A stretch of DNA of 17,826 bases, taken from assembly GCA_902470925.1 (NCBI GenBank), contig CABRIF010000041.1:1-17826 (forward strand), read 5' to 3'. Shown here piece after piece: positions 6,559-12,414 of the stretch. Made by a program: the position numbers and the translations under genes. The DNA is from an uncultured Collinsella sp. Lineage in GTDB: Bacteria > Actinomycetota > Coriobacteriia > Coriobacteriales > Coriobacteriaceae. The notes under the pieces were generated by a model. The model did no database searches. It saw only the letters and a program-made list of their open reading frames with translations, and was not told where the DNA came from. Numbering within the stretch: the first letter of the stretch is position 1; each line of letters opens with the position of its first letter.

Positions 6559-7779
6559 ATGTGCGAACGTACGAGCGAGGCCGCCTCCTATGTCGCTCAC
6601 GTGGGCGCCGCGGCCGCCTGTCTGGTGCGCGCGTCCTCCTGCGCCGAGGCGCTCGGTGCATCGGGCCTGTTCGACGGGCCTGCTGCGATCGGCGACCGCA
6701 CGCCTGCGGCCCCCAATCGTGCGCTTGCGCTCGTCATCTACGCGAACGGGCCCACCGATGCCTTTTCTGAGAGGTTCCCTGCGGAATCTCTCTTTTTTGT
6801 CGAGGACTTGCATCCGTCCGCGTTCGAGGCGGCACCTGCGCCGGCGGACGCCCAGGCTCTCTGGTTGGTCCCTGCACTTTCCGCATGGGACCTGCGTATC
6901 GCCGACGTTCGAGCGCTTGCCGCGGCCGCCCACGCGCGCGGGGCGCTGCTGGCGCTTGATGTGAGCGCGACGACATCGTATTGCTCGGCTGCCTTTGAGC
7001 TTGGTGCCGACCTGTGTCTTGAACGGCTGGATGCGGACGGGGAGGGCGACGCTGCCGCTGCGTCTGATATCGCCCTGTCCCGCACCGGCTTGCAGCCCCG
7101 GTGGGCGCTGTCGGTCGCGCGCCCGCGCCGGAAGAGGCGGGACGAGGCTGCCGCTGAGCTCAATTGCCTGCGCGCCGAGATCGTGGGGGTGCTGGGTGGC
7201 GCGCAGCACGCAGGAGATGCCCAAGCGCTGCTTGACCGCGATGCGCGCACGCAGCGCCGTTGCGACCACGCCCGTGCGCTCGCGGAGTACCTGAGTTGCT
7301 GTGACGCCGTGCCCGGCGTGGTCTATCCGGGGCTGCCGACGCACCCCGATCACGCTTTGGCCGCGCAGGCGCTGCGGCACGGTGCGGGGTTCGTGCTCGA
7401 TTTCGAGGTGCCGTCCTCGACCTGCGCCGCCGCCTTCATAGCCCGTGCCGCACGGCACCGCGCCCACCCGGGCATATCCGGCGCCGCGGGCGCCGCCGCG
7501 TCCGATTCTTACTCGTCTAAGTCCACCGCCGTGGTGCCCGCCATCCGTACGGCGCCAGCCGCCGGCGCCGCGCCTGCTCCGGGTTCGCCTTGCGCCTGCG
7601 AGCCGCTTGCTGTCGGCGCGCCCCTCGCCTCGGAGCCGGATGCCCGCACCCGCCTGCTTGCCCGCGACGGCGCTGGCGGGCGCTTCGTGCGCTTGGTTGC
7701 CGGCCTCGACAACCCACTGGCCATCGCCGACGACCTCGACCAGGCGCTGCGCTGGTTCTGCAATCCTCCCGAGCCGTGA
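6559..7779 (+). CDS. Degenerate Cys/Met-metabolism PLP-fold protein lacking the PLP lysine
   Basis: The 406-residue product matches the cystathionine gamma-synthase/lyase superfamily in patches. LRIADVRALAAAAHARGALLALD fits the DI..IA..AH..GAL..VD strand, placing Asp134 where the pyridine-nitrogen Asp sits. ELGADLCLE follows in register with LGADL(V)LH of the enzymes. YPGLPTHPDHALAAQALRHG (from Tyr256) matches YPGLPSHP.HELA, and RFVRLVAGLDNPLAIADDLDQAL matches the C-terminal segment. At the expected Schiff-base lysine, 25 residues after the Asp, there is Ala159, in a region LDADGEGD instead of SATKY..GHSD. The N-terminal arm with YSR..NPT also seems absent, and an Ala/Pro/Ser-rich insert occupies about 300-365. 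GGGGAGG six bases before 6559 supports this start over the in-frame ATG at 6541. Unusual as an active PLP enzyme; a non-catalytic role or gene decay are both possible. The frame is open throughout. Confidence 0.75.
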   Translation: MCERTSEAASYVAHVGAAAACLVRASSCAEALGASGLFDGPAAIGDRTPAAPNRALALVIYANGPTDAFSERFPAESLFFVEDLHPSAFEAAPAPADAQALWLVPALSAWDLRIADVRALAAAAHARGALLALDVSATTSYCSAAFELGADLCLERLDADGEGDAAAASDIALSRTGLQPRWALSVARPRRKRRDEAAAELNCLRAEIVGVLGGAQHAGDAQALLDRDARTQRRCDHARALAEYLSCCDAVPGVVYPGLPTHPDHALAAQALRHGAGFVLDFEVPSSTCAAAFIARAARHRAHPGISGAAGAAASDSYSSKSTAVVPAIRTAPAAGAAPAPGSPCACEPLAVGAPLASEPDARTRLLARDGAGGRFVRLVAGLDNPLAIADDLDQALRWFCNPPEP

Positions 7780-8014
7780 GACCGTGCGGGCGCGGCGTCC
7801 GCGCGCCTGCGCTGCGAGTGCGCATAGGGCCCGGCTGCCTGCGATGGCCCGCTGCCAGCGGTGCCTCGCGCGCCCGCGCCTGTGCCGACGCCGCCGGCCG
7901 CCTGTCCGCGTGGCCAGACTCCTCGCCTCATCTTCAGCCATATCCGGGCGGCGCTTGCGCGCTCGCTCAGATGGGTTCCATCATGTTTCGCGTCCCTTGC
8001 ATCGGGAGGGTGTC

Positions 8015-8590
8015 ATGGGTTTCATTTCGTTTGCGGCGCTGCTGGAAAGCGTCGTGCTCGGCGTCGCGCTGGCCATGGATGCCATGGCGGTGACGCTGTC
8101 CAATTCGCTGTGCGAGCCGGATATGCCGCTGTCCAAAAAGCTCGGCATGCCGGTTGCGTTCGCGCTGGCTCAGATGGCCATGCCGATCGCCGGGTATTTC
8201 GGCGGCACGCTCATCGCCGGCTACATCGACACCTATGCGGGCGTGGTGTCGCTCGTTATCCTGGGGTTCGTGGGCGGCAAGATGATCTTCGAGGCCCTGC
8301 GCGAGCTGCGTGAGCCGGAAAGCTGCAGCACCACGCGACTCACCTGGCCCACGATCGGCATGGAGGCGATCGCCACCTCGATCGACGCGTTCATCGTGGG
8401 AGTGTCGTTCGCGGCGGCGGGCAAGGACATCGTGCTGTACGGCGGCATGATCGGCCTCACCACGTTCGCGTGCTGCCTGGCGGTGCTCGCCCTGGGCAGA
8501 CGCCTAGGCGAGCGTTTCGGCGCGCATGCCCAGGTTGCCGGCGGTGTGGTGCTCATCTGCATCGGCATCAAGGCGTTCGCCGGCCTGTAG
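8015..8590 (+). CDS. mntP: MntP-family manganese efflux pump
   Basis: A 191-residue integral membrane protein of typical MntP length with about six hydrophobic spans in two related halves. The first half carries GVALAMDAMAVTLSN (Asp22), the second ATSIDAFIVGVSF (Asp124); these paired membrane Asp residues are the conserved functional positions of the family, which exports Mn2+ across the cytoplasmic membrane. GxxGG-type glycines (FVGGKMIFEAL) and the final GVVLICIGIKAFAGL also fit. The ATG at 8015 has GGGAGGG four bases upstream. The reading frame is open far upstream, but that part is Ala/Arg/Pro-rich and not family-like. I could not identify a yybP-ykoY manganese riboswitch in 7780-8014. 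Confidence 0.93.
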   Translation: MGFISFAALLESVVLGVALAMDAMAVTLSNSLCEPDMPLSKKLGMPVAFALAQMAMPIAGYFGGTLIAGYIDTYAGVVSLVILGFVGGKMIFEALRELREPESCSTTRLTWPTIGMEAIATSIDAFIVGVSFAAAGKDIVLYGGMIGLTTFACCLAVLALGRRLGERFGAHAQVAGGVVLICIGIKAFAGL

Positions 8591-8719
8591 GCGCCCGCGA
8601 CGTGTGCGCGGTGCGCAGACGAGGGCGGGTCGGTGCCGCGCGATTCGCACCCGCTTCGAGGTGCATCCCGCACGCCCTGCACGCTACAGCCTGCAGACCG
8701 TTTGGAGTACGTCAATGAC

Positions 8720-8750
8720 GCGCACGCCGCCCGCGGGCGTGCGCTACAAT
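8720..8750 (+). promoter_or_regulatory. guaB promoter -10 abutted by a 9-bp perfect inverted repeat
   Basis: GCGCACGCC (8720-8728) and GGCGTGCGC (8736-8744) are exact reverse complements around a 7-base spacer and end directly against TACAAT (8745-8750), a five-of-six -10 box about 57 bases before the guaB ATG. The dyad therefore fills the -35/-10 spacer region, a classical operator position. It could instead be a transcription stop for mntP, but no T run follows. Confidence 0.5.
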
Positions 8751-8806
8751 GTGTCCCCAAGTAGCAAGGCCGCCTGTCGGCCAACCTTGAGCGTCTAAGG
8801 AGCAAC

Positions 8807-10318
8807 ATGGCCACGTTTTTCCCCGGTGAGTCCCACACGTTTTCGGAGTATCTGCTCGTACCCGGTTATTCCTCGTCCGAGTGCATCCCCAACAACGTTG
8901 CGCTGAAGACCCCGCTCACGCGCTTCCGCCGCGGCGAGGAGCCGGCCATCACGCTCAACATCCCCATGGTGTCGGCCATCATGCAGTCCGTGTCCGGCGT
9001 GGACATGGGCGTAGCGCTCGCCACCGAGGGCGGCATCTCCTTCATCTACGGCTCGCAGACGCCGGAGTCCGAGGCAGCCATGGTCAAGGCCGTCAAGGAC
9101 CACAAGGCCGGTTTCGTCGAGTCCGACTCCACCCTCACGCCCGACATGACCATGGAGCAGGTCATGGCGCTCAAGGAGAAGACCGGCCACTCCACCATGC
9201 CCGTCACCGACGACGGCACGCCGCGCGGCAAGCTGCTCGGCATCGTGACCAGCCGCGATTACCGTCCCAGCCGCGACGATCACGCCAAGAAGGTCTCCGA
9301 GTTCATGACCCCGCGCGAGCAGCTGATCGTGGGCGATAAGGACATCTCGCTCAAGACGGCCAACGACGTCATCTGGGACAACAAGCTCAACGCCCTGCCC
9401 GTGGTGGATGACAACGACCACCTCATGGGTATCGTGTTCCGCAAGGACTACGACAGCCACAAGACCAACCCCAACGAGCTGCTCGACGCCAACAAGCGCT
9501 ACATGGTGGGCGCCGGCATCAACACCCGCGACTACGCCGAGCGCGTGCCGCTGCTGGTCGAGGCCGGTGCCGACGTGCTGTGCATCGACTCCTCCGAGGG
9601 CTATTCCGAGTGGCAGAAGCGCACGATCGAGTGGATCCGCGCCAACTACGGCGAGTCGGTCAAGGTGGGCGCCGGCAACGTGGTGGACGCCGACGGCTTC
9701 CGCTTCCTGGCCGACTGCGGCGCCGACTTCATCAAGGTTGGCATCGGCGGCGGCTCGATCTGCATCACGCGCGAGACCAAGGGCATCGGTCGCGGCCAGG
9801 CCACGGCGCTGATCGACGTGTGCCGCGCGCGCGACGAGTACTTCGAGGAGACCGGCATCTACGTGCCCGTCTGCTCCGATGGCGGCATCGTCTACGACTA
9901 CCACATGACGCTCGCGCTCGCCATGGGCGCCGACTTCCTCATGCTCGGTCGCTACTTCGCCCGCTTCGACGAGAGCCCCACGGCTCGCGTGAACGTGAAC
10001 GGCCAGTACATGAAGGAGTACTGGGGCGAGGGCTCGGCGCGCGCCCGCAACTGGCAGCGCTATGACCTGGGCGGTGCCCAGAAGCTCTCGTTCGTGGAGG
10101 GCGTCGACTCCTACGTGCCGTACGCCGGCGCGCTCAAGGACGGCGTGAACGGCACGCTGTACAAGGTTAAGTCCACCATGTGCAACTGCGGCGCGCTCTC
10201 CATTCCCGAGCTGCAGGAGAAAGCCCGTCTCACGCTCGTGTCCGCCACCTCGATCGTCGAGGGCGGCGCGCACGACGTCGTGGTGAAGGATTCCCAGCAG
10301 ACGGTGAGCTACCAGTAG
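8807..10318 (+). CDS. guaB: Inosine-5'-monophosphate dehydrogenase
   Basis: Catalyses NAD-dependent oxidation of IMP to XMP, the committed step to guanine nucleotides, in the cytoplasm. The 503-residue protein has the split TIM barrel with a CBS pair inserted at about residues 107-225 (MTMEQVMALKEKTGHSTMPV, VSEFMTP, NALPVVDD). The catalytic loop GIGGGSICITRETKG carries Cys319. The flap region reads YMKEYWGEGSARARNWQRYD and the NAD-side strand CIDSSEGYSEWQ rather than the DTAHGHS of common bacterial GuaB. This marks a divergent subtype that I recall from gut Clostridia such as Lachnospiraceae and from Coriobacteriia. AAGGAG four bases before ATG 8807 supports the start. The gene stands alone between a promoter at 8745 and a terminator at 10365, without guaA. 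Confidence 0.96.
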   Translation: MATFFPGESHTFSEYLLVPGYSSSECIPNNVALKTPLTRFRRGEEPAITLNIPMVSAIMQSVSGVDMGVALATEGGISFIYGSQTPESEAAMVKAVKDHKAGFVESDSTLTPDMTMEQVMALKEKTGHSTMPVTDDGTPRGKLLGIVTSRDYRPSRDDHAKKVSEFMTPREQLIVGDKDISLKTANDVIWDNKLNALPVVDDNDHLMGIVFRKDYDSHKTNPNELLDANKRYMVGAGINTRDYAERVPLLVEAGADVLCIDSSEGYSEWQKRTIEWIRANYGESVKVGAGNVVDADGFRFLADCGADFIKVGIGGGSICITRETKGIGRGQATALIDVCRARDEYFEETGIYVPVCSDGGIVYDYHMTLALAMGADFLMLGRYFARFDESPTARVNVNGQYMKEYWGEGSARARNWQRYDLGGAQKLSFVEGVDSYVPYAGALKDGVNGTLYKVKSTMCNCGALSIPELQEKARLTLVSATSIVEGGAHDVVVKDSQQTVSYQ

Positions 10319-10364
10319 GGTTCTAGCTTCATCTCGCCTCCGCCTGCGTCTTGATGCGTATTTG

Positions 10365-10413
10365 AACTCGGGCGTGCACTCCGGTTTGTACCCGGGGCGC
10401 ACGCCCGAGTTTT
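10365..10413 (+). terminator. guaB intrinsic terminator
   Basis: AACTCGGGCGTGC (10365-10377) pairs exactly over 13 bases with GCACGCCCGAGTT (10399-10411) around a 21-base loop that can itself pair through CCGG/CCGG; four T residues (10410-10413) close the structure. It lies 46 bases after the guaB stop. Confidence 0.8.
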
Positions 10414-11133
10414 GCGTTGGTCAACGCGGGGATGACCGAGTTGGCCATGTGTGGCTTTGCCCTGAATGTGTACGGACTTTCAGCTCATCGCTTCTGGTTC
10501 GCGCGGGTGAATCGTATCCGAGCGCACCTTGCTTTCTTACACAGGCTGTGCTCGCCGCCTGTACGCCGTCGCGTCTAGCGCTCTTGGGTCCTTCTCTTCG
10601 CACCGCCATCTCCTGCGAACGACGGAGTGTTTAGCATGGGAGAACGTCGGCGGTGCTTGTACGTGGCGGCCCCCAAAATCACAAGCCACGCATGCAGCAG
10701 AGCTCGTTTGAACGGATCATCAGACGTGCAAGTTCAGGATTTCTGCTCCTTTTAGGACTTGATTGAGTTCTCCAGGCGTACTTTGCTGCATTTTCGAGGT
10801 TTTGCGAAATGTGGTGGTCGGGCAACATTTTGCAACACCTTTTTGATTAATCGCATCCTGCGGTTTTGTCGGCTTGAAAGGCCGCTAGATATGCATGTGC
10901 AAAAGTGCTATTTCGCAAAACCTCGAAAATGCAGCAATAGTATTGCAAAGATGTTATTTGAAGAGGCATTTGGCTGGTAGAGGGTACACATGTCCACGAT
11001 TGCATACGGTTGAATGCGCTGAGGGCCTTTGCATGCCTTTGCGGTGTTATTCGATGCTCGCACTTTGCTTCATCGGTATATTTTGAAGAGGGGTGGGAAA
11101 TATATCGAAAAGCAAACATGGGTGGGGTAGAAC
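10414..11133. other. Long non-coding, A+T-shifted interval between guaB and the nuclease-like gene
   Basis: No recognisable gene is present. The first 230 bases keep high G+C but encode nothing I recognise. From about 10640 the composition drops: a hand count gives about 43% G+C over 10801-10980, far below the flanking genes. The interval contains the 28-bp inverted repeat element at 10783-10937. A TATATT box (11077-11082) about 50 bases before the next gene is a weak promoter candidate. Short open frames across the palindrome (for example 10759-10980) merely translate the repeat. Confidence 0.6.
10783..10937. repeat. 155-bp element with perfect 28-bp inverted terminal repeats
   Basis: The arm 10783-10810 (starting TTGCTGCATTTTCGAGG) is the exact reverse complement of 10910-10937 (ending CCTCGAAAATGCAGCAA), with a 99-bp centre. 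Just outside, TACT on the left and AGTA on the right continue the symmetry if a single base is bulged. Each arm also holds a small internal dyad, TTTCG/CGAAA around eight bases (10792-10809 on the left). The element encodes no protein. A MITE-like insertion, an invertible segment or a cruciform/hairpin regulatory element are possible. No unambiguous target-site duplication is visible. Confidence 0.85.
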
Positions 11134-12216
11134 ATGAATACGTATATCATTTCGCACTTTTCAGCGTTTACCTGGCTTATTTCACATTGCAACGCGCTCG
11201 GTGACTGCGCTTCTGATGCCGTGGGATGCTTAGAGCGTGCAACCATTCCCGGTTCATCTGCTGCATCCGAGGTTCAACGGCTCCTTGGGCTTGAGGGCGC
11301 GCAAGATTATCTTGTTCACACGGGCGCCCCTCTTCGGAGATGCTCGCAGGTTCGTCCGCACGTACGAGCTCTTGAGGGCTTTGTGGGCGATTTGATTGCC
11401 GTCCCATGTCATCATCCCGAGGTTGAGGTGTATGTCTGCTGTCCTGAATTGGCGTTTGTACAGGTATGCCAGTTGGTGGACCGGCAGGAGGCCATTTATT
11501 TCGGAAACACTATTTGCTCCGATTTCAGGCTTGAGCCCCTTGCGCGGGGCGGTGTCGTATTCCGGCAGGGTTCCGATTCAGCGTTGACGTCCGTCGAGCG
11601 TATTCGGTCCTATCTTGAACGAATCGAAGGCGGATGGGGCACGAATCGTGCGGCATCAGCGCTGCGTTACATGCATGAACGTGCGCGATCCCCCAAAGAG
11701 TGCGCCCTGGGCATGCTGCTCTGCCTGCCCAGCAAGCTTGGCGGTTTTGACCTGGGAGATCTTTCCTTTAACGAGAGCATATCCATCTATGATGGGCGTG
11801 ACCGCTATGGCGACAAGAAGTATGTCACACGCTACCCCGATTTGCTAATCTCCTCGCGGGATTCGCGTGGCGGGCTGCACCAGGTTGCCGTGGATTATGA
11901 TCCGGACTCAACACATGCGGGGGAGTGGAAAAGCGTAGCGGATACGCGTCGAAGAAATGAATTCGCATCGGTGCGGGACCTCACTCATTTCACGATAACC
12001 TCGGGTGATGCTGCCGACTTCCGATATCTGGAATCGATTGCCGAGCGCATCTCAGCCGCATTGGGGCGTCGTCCTCGCCCGTTGTTGCGGTGTTCCCGGG
12101 ATAGCTTCGAGGGCAGAAGACGGCTTGCCGATGTCCGCTCCAGACGCATGGGGCTGTGGAGTCGTTTGCTCTGCAAGTCATACGAGCGCGTTGTTCGCGA
12201 CCTGCCGTTGGACTGA
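11134..12216 (+). CDS. Putative PD-(D/E)XK/DUF559-like protein of a Coriobacteriia-type family, function unknown
   Basis: A 360-residue soluble protein. The N terminus IISHFSAFTWL resembles the (I/L)SH.SAL opening of a family I recall as multicopy in Coriobacteriia, often labelled AbiEi-antitoxin-like or hypothetical. Mid-protein VYVCCPELAFVQVCQLV and SPKECALGMLLCLPSKLGGFDL (186 onward) match its conserved stretches. The C-terminal third looks like a Vsr/DUF559 nuclease fold: YPD (Asp236), VDYD (Asp254, Asp256), His261, then DTRRRNE (Asp270-Glu276) and a final HFTIT strand. Family members as I remember them have VEYD, so Glu is replaced by Asp254 here. The ATG at 11134 is preceded by GGTGGGG. 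The gene follows an A+T-shifted interval and stands between housekeeping genes, which suggests acquisition. Nuclease activity and any toxin, antitoxin or defence role are inference. Confidence 0.75.
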   Translation: MNTYIISHFSAFTWLISHCNALGDCASDAVGCLERATIPGSSAASEVQRLLGLEGAQDYLVHTGAPLRRCSQVRPHVRALEGFVGDLIAVPCHHPEVEVYVCCPELAFVQVCQLVDRQEAIYFGNTICSDFRLEPLARGGVVFRQGSDSALTSVERIRSYLERIEGGWGTNRAASALRYMHERARSPKECALGMLLCLPSKLGGFDLGDLSFNESISIYDGRDRYGDKKYVTRYPDLLISSRDSRGGLHQVAVDYDPDSTHAGEWKSVADTRRRNEFASVRDLTHFTITSGDAADFRYLESIAERISAALGRRPRPLLRCSRDSFEGRRRLADVRSRRMGLWSRLLCKSYERVVRDLPLD

Positions 12217-12320
12217 CGCCGAATCCCATACGGTGCGTTCCCTGCCGACTGGAGGCTGGAGCTGTACCGACTCGCTCGCGACCGCTTGTTCTGGTTGCCG
12301 CCGGGCGGACGCGAAATCGC

Positions 12321-12352
12321 GCAGCGCACCAGCGCTGCAGACCTGCTAGAAT
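12321..12352 (+). promoter_or_regulatory. leuS promoter: extended -10 preceded by a 7-bp inverted repeat
   Basis: TGC followed by TAGAAT (12347-12352) is a TGN-extended -10, about 60 bases before the leuS ATG. GCAGCGC (12321-12327) and GCGCTGC (12332-12338) form an exact dyad with a 4-base loop just upstream; it may be an operator or the 3' hairpin of the preceding gene. I saw no T-box leader between this point and leuS. Confidence 0.5.
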
Positions 12353-12414
12353 GCTGAACATTGCCGATGATTTGCGGGTGCATCCGTCCCGCGCGTACAC
12401 GATAGGAGCCGAGC

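Noticed and set aside
6222..6770. Ala/Leu-rich frame that could look like a membrane protein (182 codons).
   Set aside because: No ribosome-binding site or family features, it overlaps the better-supported gene at 6559 and has the bias of an off-frame G+C-rich shadow.
7780..8014. Search for a yybP-ykoY manganese riboswitch before mntP.
   Set aside because: No recognisable conserved core in the interval; only G+C-rich sequence was seen.
10759..10980. A 73-codon frame across the 28-bp inverted repeat.
   Set aside because: It reads through both arms of the palindrome, giving related peptide pieces on each side; no ribosome-binding site or family support.
12217..12414. T-box leader before leuS.
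   Set aside because: The proposed -10 leaves only about 60 bases of leader, too short for a T-box, and no specifier or T-box sequence is visible.
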